DNA of 64,000 nucleotides from Allocatelliglobosispora scoriae (GCF_014204945.1 NZ_JACHMN010000003.1:1984001-2048000), one strand, 5' to 3'; shown: positions 52,498 to 62,863, counted from the first letter of the stretch. The notes: generated by a model not told the origin, from the sequence alone. A program made the numbers and translations.

Positions 52498-52534
52498 CTG
52501 ATCGTCGCAACTCTTCAAGAGTTGTGACGATCAG
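52498..52534. repeat. Palindromic repeat family A, copy 4 (possible bidirectional terminator)
   Basis: An 18-bp inverted repeat with one G-to-A mismatch (arms begin CTGATCGTCGCAACTCTT at 52498 and AAGAGTTGTGACGATCAG at 52517) around a single C. It lies between the convergent Eis-like and NAD-binding genes. Confidence 0.85.
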
Positions 52535-52591
52535 GGGAGCCGGCGAGTTCGCGTGTGCCGGGAAGCCGACGACGACAGCCGGCGATCGAGC

Positions 52592-53257
52592 TCAGGAGCG
52601 GGCGAGTGCCGTGATGTCCCGGGGCTCCAGGATGCGCTTCGGCGCGCCCGAGGTCGCGATCTTCAGCATGGCGACGCCGATCTCCTCGGTCGTCGTGATC
52701 AGGCTGGGCGCGAGCCGCCGCAGCAGCGGGGTCAGCGGTGCCATCACCGCGTAGAGCACCCGGTAGAGCCTCGTCTTTGAGGTGATGCCGTGCAGCGGCT
52801 GCACGGCGCCGGGACGCATCGCGTACGCCTCCAGGGGCAGCGCCAGCACCGCGTTCTCCGTGGCGCCCTTGACCCGGGCCCACATCGTCCGGCCCTGCTC
52901 CGTGCTGTCGGTGCCCGCGCCCGAGACGTAGACGAAGGTCTTCCCCGGGCAGGCATCGGCGAAGGTCGACGCCGCCGCCAGCGTGAAGTCGTAGGTGATG
53001 CGGCGGTAGTCGGGCTCCTTCACGCCGACCGAGGAGATGCCGAGGCAGAAGAAGCACGCGTCCGCGCCGGTGAACTCGGCGGCGACGCCGGAGAAGTCGG
53101 TGAAGTCGCGGTGCACCAGCTCGCGCAGCTTGGGGTGCTCGGTGCCCGAGGGCGCCCGGACCAGGCTCAGCACGCTCGTCACCCGGGGGTCGAGCAGGCA
53201 CTCGCGCTGCACGCCCTGGCCGACCATGCCGGTCGCACCGAAGAGGATCACCTTCAC
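52592..53257 (-). CDS. NAD(P)-binding Rossmann-fold epimerase-like protein
   Basis: A 221-aa protein with the nucleotide-binding start VKVILFGATGMVGQG, ADACFFCLGISSVGV, and TFVYVSGAGTD followed by RVKGATENAVL, in the order of the atypical short-chain dehydrogenase / NmrA-like family (HTATIP2-type). No catalytic tyrosine motif YxxxK is obvious, so it may be a redox-sensing or regulatory member. GTG 53257 is used because homology begins there; the longer open frame upstream lacks homology. Confidence 0.85.
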   Translation of the reverse strand: MKVILFGATGMVGQGVQRECLLDPRVTSVLSLVRAPSGTEHPKLRELVHRDFTDFSGVAAEFTGADACFFCLGISSVGVKEPDYRRITYDFTLAAASTFADACPGKTFVYVSGAGTDSTEQGRTMWARVKGATENAVLALPLEAYAMRPGAVQPLHGITSKTRLYRVLYAVMAPLTPLLRRLAPSLITTTEEIGVAMLKIATSGAPKRILEPRDITALARS

Positions 53258-53380
53258 CAGCGAAGCGTAGGCGCCCCGGTGGGCACCACGCGCAGCAGAC
53301 CCGTGAGTAGCTTTCGGGTTCTCCGGATTTGCGGGTCGGCGACCCTTTACGGTGATTGCTGTCGACCTGAAGGAGGAGAC

Positions 53381-53614
53381 ATGGGTAAGAACAGTGGCAA
53401 GGGTGGCCGGGAGCAGCGCGACCAGGCGCAGTCCTACATCGACGAGATGCCGGCCGAGACGGCGTCGGGGCGCATGGTCAACGACGACGGCTCGCCCGCC
53501 GACGACGCGGCCTGGCAGTCCCGAGAACGTTCGCAGCAGACGGCACTGAAGAGCAAGGCGCCGCCGGTCTCCGCTGCCAACAAGGGCAAGAAGGGCAACC
53601 AGCCCCGCGGCTAA
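53381..53614 (+). CDS. Small hydrophilic protein of unknown function (77 aa)
   Basis: Starts at ATG 53381 after an excellent AAGGAGGAG. The 77 residues are Gly/Lys/Gln/Asp-rich with no hydrophobic core (MGKNSGKGGREQRDQAQSY start, KGKKGNQPRG end) and are probably intrinsically disordered. No function is recognised. It is a single-gene unit, divergent from the NAD-binding protein gene and followed by a strong hairpin. Confidence 0.75.
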   Translation: MGKNSGKGGREQRDQAQSYIDEMPAETASGRMVNDDGSPADDAAWQSRERSQQTALKSKAPPVSAANKGKKGNQPRG

Positions 53615-53627
53615 GGTGCCGCTGAGG

Positions 53628-53664
53628 TCGCGCTGTTCCCCGGTGTCTCCGGGGAACAGCGCGA
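53628..53664. terminator. Bidirectional hairpin terminator
   Basis: TCGCGCTGTTCCCCGG (53628-53643) and its exact complement at 53649-53664 form a 16-bp stem with a 5-nt loop between the stop codons of the small protein (53614) and the convergent GH3 gene (53671). Confidence 0.8.
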
Positions 53665-53670
53665 TCTTCG

Positions 53671-55590
<1,920 letters not shown>

Positions 55591-55612
55591 GCTGCGCAGA
55601 CTACGTCCGCCG

Positions 55613-55626
55613 GGAGAGCGCTCCAA
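55613..55626. promoter_or_regulatory. LacI/CebR-type operator upstream of GH3
   Basis: GGAGAGCGCTCCAA contains the perfect palindrome GAGCGCTC (55616-55623) and matches the cellobiose-repressor CebR box TGGGAGCGCTCCCA at 11 of 14 positions on the minus strand. It lies 23 bp before the GH3 ATG, as expected for a sugar-responsive repressor. No LacI-family gene is in the window. Confidence 0.55.
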
Positions 55627-55670
55627 CACCGTCTCGCGGAGCGAGACCTCCCGTCGGGCCGTGTCGCAGG

Positions 55671-57551
55671 TCAGCCGCGGATCACGCGGACGACGAAGTC
55701 CGCCGCGTTGCGCGCCGCCAGCGCCTGGACGTCGTCGGTCTTGCCCGCTCCCCAGTCCGAGATGCCCTTGATCAGGATCCACTCCACGGGATGGTGGCGT
55801 ACCGCGAAATACACGCCCGCGCCCTCCATCTCGCCGCCCTCCGCGTCGGGCTCCAGCCGGATCAGCTCGTCGCGGGCCGCGACGGAGTTGAGCAGCACGT
55901 TCTCGGAGAGCATCAGTCCGAAGTGGACTCCGCACCGGGTCCAGCCGACGGCGGCGCTCCGGCAGCGGTTGATCAGGAGGTCTGACAGCGTCACCCGGTC
56001 GCCCCGGAGGATGTCCCCGGTGTCGGTCTTCTTGCGGTAGCCCATGTCCCGCAGCCGCGTACCCACGATGACATCGCCGAGCCGCTGCCCTCGTTGCTCC
56101 CGCAGGCCGTAGCAGATCCCGGTGAGGAACACCGATACGGGCTTGAAGTGGCCGATGAGGTTGGCCGAGGCGTCCCGCATCGCGGCGGTGCCGCTCGTGC
56201 CCTGCTCGCTCAGCGCCAGCATGATCTCGGTCCGCCCGATCGTGCCGAGATAATACGCCGAGTGCGCGCCGACCGGCTGCACGACGGGCGCGACCTCGTC
56301 GTCGAGCGCGGCGCGGACCGCCTGCACGACGGCGTCGAACTCCACCGTCGCCGCGGTCAGGATGAGGATCCGGTCACGCCGCGTCTGCGCCTCGATCTCC
56401 GTGAGCAGCGCCTCGATCGCCTCCCGGCGAAGCCGCAGGAACCGCCGGACCGCCACGAAGACGAAACCGTAGAGGGCGACGCCGACCATGATGTAGACGG
56501 CGCCGGCGATCTGAGCGGCGCGCGAGGACGCCACGACGCCGTCCGCCTGGCCGACGACCGACATCCGCCGCAGGAGGAACATCAGGGCCGCGCCGTAGGT
56601 CGCCGGATGCCCGGCGCAGGACGTGCCGCAGGCGGCGCTCTCCTCGTCGGCGACGACATCGGCCGTGACGGCGGCGAACACCAGCGTCATGCCCACGATG
56701 GCGGAGACCCACCCGGTGGGGGGATGCAGGTCGCCCCGGACCGGTTTCGCCCCGGCCGGACCGTGCTCGTCGAGGATGAACAGCTCGGGATCCATGCCCT
56801 GGAGCCGGCTGGTGCGGCGGTCGGCGGCCAGCTCCGCCTGCGCCCGGGTGCTGGTGCAGGCCGACATCGGGCACAGGATCACCTGTCCCGCGCCGGTCAG
56901 CGTACGGACCTGGCGCAGCGCGCCGCGCAGCACGGCGTCGACGTGGCCTGGCTCGGTGACGTGGCAGAGCGACAGGGACCAGTTGTGGTTGAGGTAGGGG
57001 TCCCGGGCGAGCTCGATCGCCCGGGGCGTGAACCCGTCGACGTTTCGCCACATCCAGACGGCCGCCCGAACTCCCATCAGGAGCATCAGCCCCAGCAGGT
57101 AGAGCATGATCAGCAGGGCGAGCGACAGGATGAGCACGAGTCCGAGCTCCGGTGCCGCCGCCAGCCTCGTCCCGATGACGACCGGCACGAAGAGCAGGAG
57201 CAGGCCGAGCGCGATCGACCAGGCGGGCACCAGCTCCCACCCGCCGTCGAGCAGCCGCATCGCCCGGGTGGCGCGGGGCGGCGGCGCGTCCTTCGAGAGC
57301 CAGGGCCGTTCGAGGACGGCGAACTCCTCGGGCGAGTGCCACACCAGGCGGTTCTCGCGCGCGGCGAGGCGGATCGCCATCGCCAGCGGCAACCGTGATC
57401 GGAAGACGCCGGTCAGGCCGCGCGGGCGGATCGTACCGATGGCCTGGCGGGAGAGTTCCGCACCGCGGACCGCGCGGGCTGCCGCCCGGCACTGGGCGGG
57501 GGTGGGCATGGAGCCGCGCGGGGATTCGGGCACTCGAACATACTGACGCAT
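55671..57551 (-). CDS. Membrane-anchored nucleoside phosphorylase / nucleosidase-like protein
   Basis: A 626-aa protein. Residues 1-390 hold four predicted membrane helices (about 110-130, 137-165, 281-302, 348-371) with a soluble loop between the second and third. Residues 393-626 are a PNP/UDP-phosphorylase (MTAN-like) domain: ILILTAATVEFDAV opening, FLTGICYGL, GGEMEGAGVYFAV (Glu573, Glu575) and ILIKGISDWGAGK with catalytic Asp599. The domain would cleave a nucleoside or nucleotide N-glycosidic bond at the inner membrane face. I know of PNP domains used as effectors in immunity-like proteins, but nothing here proves that role. ATG 57551 is used. Confidence 0.82.
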   Translation of the reverse strand: MRQYVRVPESPRGSMPTPAQCRAAARAVRGAELSRQAIGTIRPRGLTGVFRSRLPLAMAIRLAARENRLVWHSPEEFAVLERPWLSKDAPPPRATRAMRLLDGGWELVPAWSIALGLLLLFVPVVIGTRLAAAPELGLVLILSLALLIMLYLLGLMLLMGVRAAVWMWRNVDGFTPRAIELARDPYLNHNWSLSLCHVTEPGHVDAVLRGALRQVRTLTGAGQVILCPMSACTSTRAQAELAADRRTSRLQGMDPELFILDEHGPAGAKPVRGDLHPPTGWVSAIVGMTLVFAAVTADVVADEESAACGTSCAGHPATYGAALMFLLRRMSVVGQADGVVASSRAAQIAGAVYIMVGVALYGFVFVAVRRFLRLRREAIEALLTEIEAQTRRDRILILTAATVEFDAVVQAVRAALDDEVAPVVQPVGAHSAYYLGTIGRTEIMLALSEQGTSGTAAMRDASANLIGHFKPVSVFLTGICYGLREQRGQRLGDVIVGTRLRDMGYRKKTDTGDILRGDRVTLSDLLINRCRSAAVGWTRCGVHFGLMLSENVLLNSVAARDELIRLEPDAEGGEMEGAGVYFAVRHHPVEWILIKGISDWGAGKTDDVQALAARNAADFVVRVIRG

Positions 57552-57592
57552 CTGAGTACGTGAGCGCTGCCGGACCGGCCGACCGTCGCGGG

Positions 57593-58057
57593 CTAGCGGC
57601 GTCGGCGCAGGGTCCAGACGACGGTCATCTCGGCGGTGACGGTGCCGTCGGCGGTGGTGATGGCGATGTGGACGGGAAACTCGGGCCGGGTGCCCGCGGC
57701 GAGGTCGGCGGCGACGTCCGCGACCGGCCGGCCCAGCGTCGCCGTCGCGCGGACGGGGCCCATCGCCAGCTTCTTGTACGCGATGTCCGCCCGCACCGCC
57801 AGCGGCAGGTTGTCGGTGAGGTGGTCGGCGAAGGCGGCGAGCACGATCGCACCGGACGCGGTCTCGCCGAGGCTGAACATCGCGCCCGCGTGCGGTCCGC
57901 CGACGTGGTTGTGCACCCTCGGGTCGTCGGGCAGCTCCGCGACGACCCGGATGCCCGCACCGTCGGCGCTCACCTCGACGAAGGTGGCACCGATGGTGCG
58001 GGCGAAGGGAACCGCCTGGAGCAGCCCGTCGGCGACGGCTTTCGCGTCGATACTCAT
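57593..58057 (-). CDS. PaaI/DUF4442-type hotdog thioesterase
   Basis: A 154-aa hotdog-fold protein. VHNHVGGPHAGAMFSLGETASGA resembles the HGG-x2-x4-E catalytic helix region of PaaI-like and DUF4442 acyl-CoA thioesterases, followed by RADIAYKKLAMGPVRATATL. It would hydrolyse acyl-CoA in the cytoplasm; substrate unknown. ATG 58057 follows weakly. It stands between the membrane-anchored phosphorylase-like gene and a small membrane protein on the same strand. Confidence 0.85.
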   Translation of the reverse strand: MSIDAKAVADGLLQAVPFARTIGATFVEVSADGAGIRVVAELPDDPRVHNHVGGPHAGAMFSLGETASGAIVLAAFADHLTDNLPLAVRADIAYKKLAMGPVRATATLGRPVADVAADLAAGTRPEFPVHIAITTADGTVTAEMTVVWTLRRRR

Positions 58058-58098
58058 GCCACTAAGTTACCGACTGGTAATCTCGGGTGGCAAGCGGG

Positions 58099-58578
58099 TC
58101 AGTCGCCCCGTTTCGCGGTCGCCGTCGCGATGCCGACGATCCAGCCCGCGAAGAGTCCGTAGGCGGATCCCGCCCCGGCGACCTGGAAGGCGCCGACCAG
58201 GGACGGATCGGCGACGATGAAGGCGGTGATGAAGGCGGCGAGGGCCGAGGCGAAGACCAGGGCGGCCCAGCCGAGGAAGAAGCCGCCGGCGCCGCCGACG
58301 ACCGACTTGGTGACGACGCCGAGGATCACCGCGACGATCAGGATGAGCAGCAGGGCGCGCAGATCGTCGGCGATGAGCCGGCGCATCGCGCCGCTGGAGT
58401 CGTCGACGGGGCCGAGGGCCCAGCGTGGCCATGCGAGAACCCGGAGGAACCAGCCCCAGGCGCTGTTGCCCGAGGTGTGGTTGCCAACCCATTCGACAAA
58501 CGCCTGGTTGCCGAAGATGAGGACGAGCGCCGTCGTCGCGACGATGCCTGCGCCCGTGACAGTGCGGGTCTTTGCCAT
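58099..58578 (-). CDS. Membrane protein of unknown function
   Basis: A 159-aa protein with four hydrophobic stretches: GAGIVATTALVLIFGNQAFV, ADDLRALLLILIVAVILGVV, GGFFLGWAALVFASALAAFI and the last ending GLFAGWIVGIATATAK. No catalytic motif is seen. ATG 58578 is used; GTG 58584 is two codons earlier. I do not recognise the family. Confidence 0.75.
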   Translation of the reverse strand: MAKTRTVTGAGIVATTALVLIFGNQAFVEWVGNHTSGNSAWGWFLRVLAWPRWALGPVDDSSGAMRRLIADDLRALLLILIVAVILGVVTKSVVGGAGGFFLGWAALVFASALAAFITAFIVADPSLVGAFQVAGAGSAYGLFAGWIVGIATATAKRGD

Positions 58579-58653
58579 GCCCACAAGCTACGCTCGACAC
58601 TGACTCTCGTCGATTCGAGACGTGGTCGTTACCGGACGCCGATCGGCCGATGA

Positions 58654-59754
58654 TCAAAGGCCCCAATCGGTGATGATCTCCTCAGTGTGCTCGCCCGGCA
58701 CGGCCGGCGGGCGGCTCAGCGACCCCGGTGTCCGGGAGAAGCGCGGTGCCGGTGCGGGCTGGCGGACGCCGTCGCGGTCGGCGTAGGTGGCCCGCGCGGC
58801 GAGGTGCTCCTCGTCCGGCGCGGCGCTCATCGGCAGCACCGGCGCCACACAGCCGTCGGAGCCGGCGAACGTCTCCGTCCAGTGTGCTCGCGTACCCGTC
58901 AGGAAAGCCGCACCGAGGCGGGCCCGCAGCTGCGGCCACCGCTCGCGGTCATACTGGTCGTGGTCCTCCTCGGGCAGGCCGAGGCCGGTGAGCAGGCGGG
59001 TGAAGAAGGCCGGCTCCAGCGCGGCGACCGCGACATGCTCCCCGTCGGCGGTGGGGTAGACGTCGTAGAAGGGCGCGCCGCCGTCGAGCAGGTTGACGCC
59101 GCGCTCGTCGGTCCAGGCGCCACCCGCCGAGAGACCCCAGATCATCGTGGTGAGGTGCGCGGTGCCGTCGACGATCGCCGCGTCGACGACCTGCCCCTGC
59201 CCGCTCGTGCGCGACTCCCACAGCGCGGCGAGCAGCCCCGCGACCAGGTACATCGCGCCGCCCGCGAAGTCGCCGACAAGGTTGAGCGGGATCTGCGGCG
59301 GCCCGCCCGCCCGGCCGATCGCGTGCAGCACACCCGTCGTGGCGAGATAGGTGAGGTCGTGCCCCGCGGTGCGGGCCCGGGGACCGGACTGCCCCCAGCC
59401 GGTCATCCGGCCGTAGACCAGGCGCGGGTTGCGGGCGAGGCACTCGTCGGGACCGACGCCGAGGCGCTCGGCGACACCCGGCCGGAACCCCTCGAACGCC
59501 ACGTCGGCGCGCCCGGCCAGCCGCAGCACCAGCTCCACCCCGGCCGGATCCTTCAGGTCGGCGGTGATCGAGCGCTTGCCCCGATTGAGCAGGTCGAGCC
59601 GGTAGTCCACCGCGGTGATGCCGCCACCGGGCCGGTCCACCCGCACCACGTCGGCGCCGAGGTCGGCGAGGAACATGCCGCAGAACGGACCCGGTCCGAT
59701 CCCGGCGATCTCCACCACCCGCAGGCCGCGCAGCGGCCCCGTGTTGCTGCTCAT
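58654..59754 (-). CDS. CoA-transferase family III / alpha-methylacyl-CoA racemase
   Basis: A 366-aa CaiB/BaiF-family protein. GPLRGLRVVEIAGIGPGPF, RVDRPGGG, and LLNRGKRSITADLKD are family signatures; His132 in AGHDLTYLATTG and Asp162 in NLVGDFAGG occupy the positions of the catalytic His126 and Asp156 of mycobacterial alpha-methylacyl-CoA racemase. The likely role is epimerising 2-methylacyl-CoAs in branched fatty-acid or sterol breakdown. ATG 59754 begins the standard MSSNTGPLRG; the longer frame is unsupported. Confidence 0.92.
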   Translation of the reverse strand: MSSNTGPLRGLRVVEIAGIGPGPFCGMFLADLGADVVRVDRPGGGITAVDYRLDLLNRGKRSITADLKDPAGVELVLRLAGRADVAFEGFRPGVAERLGVGPDECLARNPRLVYGRMTGWGQSGPRARTAGHDLTYLATTGVLHAIGRAGGPPQIPLNLVGDFAGGAMYLVAGLLAALWESRTSGQGQVVDAAIVDGTAHLTTMIWGLSAGGAWTDERGVNLLDGGAPFYDVYPTADGEHVAVAALEPAFFTRLLTGLGLPEEDHDQYDRERWPQLRARLGAAFLTGTRAHWTETFAGSDGCVAPVLPMSAAPDEEHLAARATYADRDGVRQPAPAPRFSRTPGSLSRPPAVPGEHTEEIITDWGL

Positions 59755-59773
59755 CCGCCGACGGTAACGCCAG

Positions 59774-59805
59774 ACCGGGCGGGCCACCGTGGTGGCCCGC
59801 CCGGT
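59774..59805 (-). terminator. Hairpin after the YtxH-like gene
   Basis: ACCGGGCGGGCCACC (59774-59788) pairs perfectly with GGTGGCCCGCCCGGT (59791-59805), 15 bp with a 2-nt centre, 20 bp beyond the stop of the minus-strand YtxH-like gene and just upstream of the racemase gene. Confidence 0.7.
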
Positions 59806-59825
59806 TCATGACGCGGGGACGTGCA

Positions 59826-60122
59826 CTACGGCTTTGCGTTCACCGCAGGCATGCCGTTCGCGGGAGTGTCCAACTCGGCCCGTCGCTCGGCGAGCTTCTC
59901 GCCGAGCTTCGAGTGGCTCAGCTTCTCGTTGAGCGTGTTGCGGCCGTCGGCGTAGAGCTTGGATGCCTCAGCCTGCACGATCCCGATCGCATCCTGCACC
60001 ACCGGGTCGTCCTTGACCTTGCGCACAGTCTGCGCGAGCTGGTCGAACTTCTCCCGGCCCGCTCGTGTACCGAGCACATAACCGGCGGCGAGACCGCCCA
60101 GGAACCACAGTTTGCCAGACAT
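59826..60122 (-). CDS. YtxH-like membrane-anchored stress protein
   Basis: A 98-aa protein: an N-terminal hydrophobic helix with the glycine-rich YtxH-type motif GGLAAGYVLGTRAGREK, then a long charged amphipathic helical region (VRKVKDDPVVQDAIGIVQAE, LNEKLSHSKLGEKLAERRAE). YtxH-type proteins are general-stress or envelope proteins of unknown mechanism. ATG 60122 follows AGAAAGG. Divergent from the NUDIX gene. Confidence 0.78.
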   Translation of the reverse strand: MSGKLWFLGGLAAGYVLGTRAGREKFDQLAQTVRKVKDDPVVQDAIGIVQAEASKLYADGRNTLNEKLSHSKLGEKLAERRAELDTPANGMPAVNAKP

Positions 60123-60227
60123 GTTTCGCACCTTTCTGTTGTCGGCTTGAGGGGCTCATACCCCTCCCCGGAGCGCGCCAACCGCACATGGCCGGACTTT
60201 GCCGAGGGGATCGTCTACGGTGCGTCA

Positions 60228-60722
60228 GTGAGCGCAACCAACACCACTGTCTACTCCGACTACACGGCCTCGCTGGCACGCAAGCGCGTCGCCGCCGGAG
60301 TGCTCTTCTTCGACGACGATGAGCGGGTGTTGCTGGTCGAGCCCACATACAAGGTCAGCTTCGAGATCCCCGGCGGCTCCGTCGAGGCGGGGGAGTCGCC
60401 CTACCAGGCCGCTGTCCGCGAGGTCTACGAGGAACTCGCCCTCGTCACGTCGCCGGGACGGCTGCTGGTGATCGACTGGGTGCCGCCGGCGGACCGGCGT
60501 ACCGAGGGGCTGATGTTCGTCTACGACGGCGGCCTGCTCACCCCGGACCAGGTGGCGACCATGGTGGTGCCCCTGGTCGAGCTGCGCGGCTATGTCTTCG
60601 CCACGGCGGAGGAGGTGGGCCGGCTCCTGTCGCCGCTGCTCGCCCGCCGGGTCCACGCCGCGATCGCCGCCCGGACCACCGGCACGGTCGCCTATCTGGA
60701 GGACGGCCACGTCATCGTCTGA
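60228..60722 (+). CDS. NUDIX hydrolase
   Basis: A 164-aa NUDIX protein. The box GGSVEAGESPYQAAVREVYEEL (split here by position, residues ~46-67) matches GX5EX7REUXEEXGU except that Ala replaces the final Gly. Substrates of the family are nucleoside diphosphates linked to another moiety; this one is unassigned. GTG 60228 lies 6 bp after a TACGGT -10-like element and has no ribosome site, so the mRNA may be leaderless. Confidence 0.88.
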   Translation: MSATNTTVYSDYTASLARKRVAAGVLFFDDDERVLLVEPTYKVSFEIPGGSVEAGESPYQAAVREVYEELALVTSPGRLLVIDWVPPADRRTEGLMFVYDGGLLTPDQVATMVVPLVELRGYVFATAEEVGRLLSPLLARRVHAAIAARTTGTVAYLEDGHVIV

Positions 60723-60739
60723 GGCAGCGGCTCCGGAGG

Positions 60740-61045
60740 TCAGGGCGCCGTCAGCCTGGACGCCGTGTCGATCGCACCGATGATCAAGCCCCCCACGATG
60801 GTGGCGAGTACCAACGCCATGAGCGACCGGCCGACGATCCGCTGGGCCCGGCTTCGCTCCGGCTTGGCGAGTCCCTCGGCGATCTGCTGATAGGCGGTGA
60901 GGGTGCCGAGCGGTGACAACGGCACGACCTCCTCGACCTGCGGCGCGGGCGCCCGGTCGGTCGCGGGCCGGACGACCGAGGTCGGCAGGATCCGGCCGGG
61001 GAGCTGCCGGAACCGGTCGGGGCCGGCGTCGGGGTCAGGCGTCAT
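60740..61045 (-). CDS. Single-span membrane protein of unknown function
   Basis: A 101-aa protein with a Pro-rich hydrophilic N-terminal 70 residues (PDRFRQLPGRILPTSVVRP, EEVVPLSPLGTLTAYQQ) and one C-terminal hydrophobic helix (SLMALVLATIVGGLIIGAI). It is probably tail-anchored with the N-terminus in the cytoplasm. ATG 61045 is used; GTG 61063 is the alternative. It follows the ligase gene on the same strand by 31 bp and may be co-transcribed. Confidence 0.65.
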   Translation of the reverse strand: MTPDPDAGPDRFRQLPGRILPTSVVRPATDRAPAPQVEEVVPLSPLGTLTAYQQIAEGLAKPERSRAQRIVGRSLMALVLATIVGGLIIGAIDTASRLTAP

Positions 61046-61076
61046 CGGGTCACCATCGACCACCGCCCGACCTTGA

Positions 61077-62591
61077 TCAATCAGCCGCTCGGCCGCGAAT
61101 GCGCAGCACCTCGTCGATCGTGTCCGCCTCGTCGGCCCGCTTGTCGTCGCGGTAGCGCAGCACCCGGGCGAAGCGCAGCGCCACCCCGCCCGGGTAGCGC
61201 GGGCTCGTCTGCACCCCGTCGAACGCGATCTCGACCACCTGCTCAGGCCGCACCGTCACCACCCACTCGTCCCGGTCGGTCGCGAGCTCGAGGAAGCGCG
61301 CGGTCTGCCAGCGCAGCGTCTCATCGGTGAGGCCCTTGAAGGTCTTGCCGAGCATGACGAACCCGCCCGTCCTCGGGTCGCGGGCACCGAGGTGCAGGTT
61401 GGACAGCAGCCCCTGGCGGCGGCCGTGGCCCCACTCGACGGCGAGCACGACGAGGTCGAGCGTGTGCCGCGGCTTGACCTTGACCCAGGCACCGCCGCGC
61501 CGCCCCACGTCGTAGGGCGCGTCGGCGGCCTTGATGACCACGCCCTCCTGCCCGGACCGCAGCGCCGCGTCGAAAGCCGCCTGCGCCTGCTCGGGTGTCG
61601 AGACGGACTGCCGCCCGACCAGCATCTCCGCCGGAAGGTGCTCGGCGAGCGCCGCCCAGCGCTCATGCCCGGGGCTGTCGAGCAGGTCGGTGCCGTCGAG
61701 GTGCAGCAGGTCGAAGAAGTAGGGGAACAGGCCGCCACGACCGTGGCTCGCCGCCTGGCGGGCCGTCTCCTGGAAGGGCAGCGGCCGACCCGCGGTGTCG
61801 AGGCCGAGCGCCTCGCCATCGAGCACGAACGTGCTGCCGGGCAGCGTGCGGACCGCCGCCACCACCTCGGGCAGCCGGGCGGTGATGTCGTCGAGGCTGC
61901 GGCTGAAGACGGCGATCTCGTCACCGGCGCGGTGCACCTGGATGCGGATGCCGTCGAGCTTGGCGTCGACGACGGCCGGGACGCCGGTGATGCCGAGCGC
62001 CTCGGTCACGTCGGCGGCGGGCTGGGCGAGCATCGGTGCCAGCGGCCGGCCGACCTGGAGTGCGAAGGTGCCCAGGATCGCCGCGCCGCCGGTGAGCGCC
62101 GCCGCCGCCACGACGGAGAGGTCGCCGGAGAGCAGCAGCGAGCGCCGGACCAGCGCGGCGTCCACGGCGGCCGCCTCGGCGACGGCGTCGGCGAGGATCC
62201 CGGCGAGCGCGCCCTGGCGGACCTCGCCCGTGAAGAGCCCGCGCAGCAGCGCCTGCTCGGGCGCGGTCGCGGCGGCGAGGAGCCGGTGCAGCTCGTCACG
62301 GCGCCGGGCCTGGGATCCGGTGCCCGCGATGGCGGCGATCCGGTCGATCGCGGCGTGGACCTCGGCGACGGAGAGGGTCGGGACAGCGGCCGGTGGCGGC
62401 GGCTGTTGCAGGCTCGCCCAGCCGACACCGGTGGAGCGCTGCCGCAGCTCCCCGGCGAGGTAGGCCGCGCCGGGCTCGATCTCGTCGGGCGCCAGGCCGC
62501 GCAGGGCGGCGGCGATCAGCTCGATCTTGGCCTTGCGGCCGGATGTCGCCGCGACCGCTGCGGATGTCGCCGCCACCTCTGCGAAGAGCAC
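61077..62591 (-). CDS. lig: ATP-dependent DNA ligase
   Basis: A 504-aa ligase, matching the length of mycobacterial LigB (about 507). The N-terminal helical DNA-binding region (to ~205) is followed by the adenylation domain with Lys211 in AKLDGIRIQVHR (KxDG motif), FVLDGEALGLD (motif III), FDLLHLDG (IIIa), EGVVIKAADAPYDVG (IV), WVKVKPRHT (V), and an OB-fold C-terminus with RPEQVVEIAFDG and RYPGGVALRFARVLRYRDDK. It seals nicked DNA, probably in repair, since replication in actinobacteria uses an NAD-dependent ligase. GTG 62591 starts the conserved LFAEVAATSA. Confidence 0.94.
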   Translation of the reverse strand: MLFAEVAATSAAVAATSGRKAKIELIAAALRGLAPDEIEPGAAYLAGELRQRSTGVGWASLQQPPPPAAVPTLSVAEVHAAIDRIAAIAGTGSQARRRDELHRLLAAATAPEQALLRGLFTGEVRQGALAGILADAVAEAAAVDAALVRRSLLLSGDLSVVAAAALTGGAAILGTFALQVGRPLAPMLAQPAADVTEALGITGVPAVVDAKLDGIRIQVHRAGDEIAVFSRSLDDITARLPEVVAAVRTLPGSTFVLDGEALGLDTAGRPLPFQETARQAASHGRGGLFPYFFDLLHLDGTDLLDSPGHERWAALAEHLPAEMLVGRQSVSTPEQAQAAFDAALRSGQEGVVIKAADAPYDVGRRGGAWVKVKPRHTLDLVVLAVEWGHGRRQGLLSNLHLGARDPRTGGFVMLGKTFKGLTDETLRWQTARFLELATDRDEWVVTVRPEQVVEIAFDGVQTSPRYPGGVALRFARVLRYRDDKRADEADTIDEVLRIRGRAAD

Positions 62592-62710
62592 CGACCCATC
62601 CTCGCACCGCCCACCGACACCGGCGACCGGTTCCGCCTCCGTCGCACCAGACCTGGCCGCCGGGCCGGCCTGATCCGCCGAGCGCGACCGACCGCCAGCC
62701 ACGATCGCCG

Positions 62711-62727
62711 CAACTCTTCAAGAGTTG
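62711..62727. repeat. Palindromic repeat family A, copy 5
   Basis: CAACTCTTCAAGAGTTG, a perfect 8-bp inverted repeat around C, flanked by GCCG and GTCC. It lies 60 bp before a family B stem-loop, as A and B do in mirrored order at 49968-50079. Confidence 0.8.
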
Positions 62728-62787
62728 GTCCCACGGCCCGTCGACGTGCCCGTCGGCGTCCCGCCGCGCCGGCCCGTCGTACGCGGC

Positions 62788-62863
62788 CTCCGGTCACGTT
62801 TTGCAGCAAAGCGTGGCCTCGCGAAGCGAGAAGGCCACGCTTTGCTGCAAAACGTGACCGGAG
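62788..62863. repeat. Palindromic repeat family B, 31-bp perfect inverted repeat
   Basis: Arms of 31 bp (62788-62818 and 62833-62863) are exact reverse complements around a 14-nt loop; the inner arm starts CTCCGGTCACGTTTTGCAGC. Each arm holds one family B core (62795-62815 and 62836-62856). The stem is far longer than a usual terminator. Confidence 0.9.

Noticed and set aside
55636-55652. GTCTCGC-GGA-GCGAGAC hairpin upstream of GH3 as a terminator of the phosphorylase-like gene
   Set aside because: The stem is only about 7 bp and lies some 20-35 bp past the stop with no supporting tail; it could equally be chance, so it is not listed as a feature.
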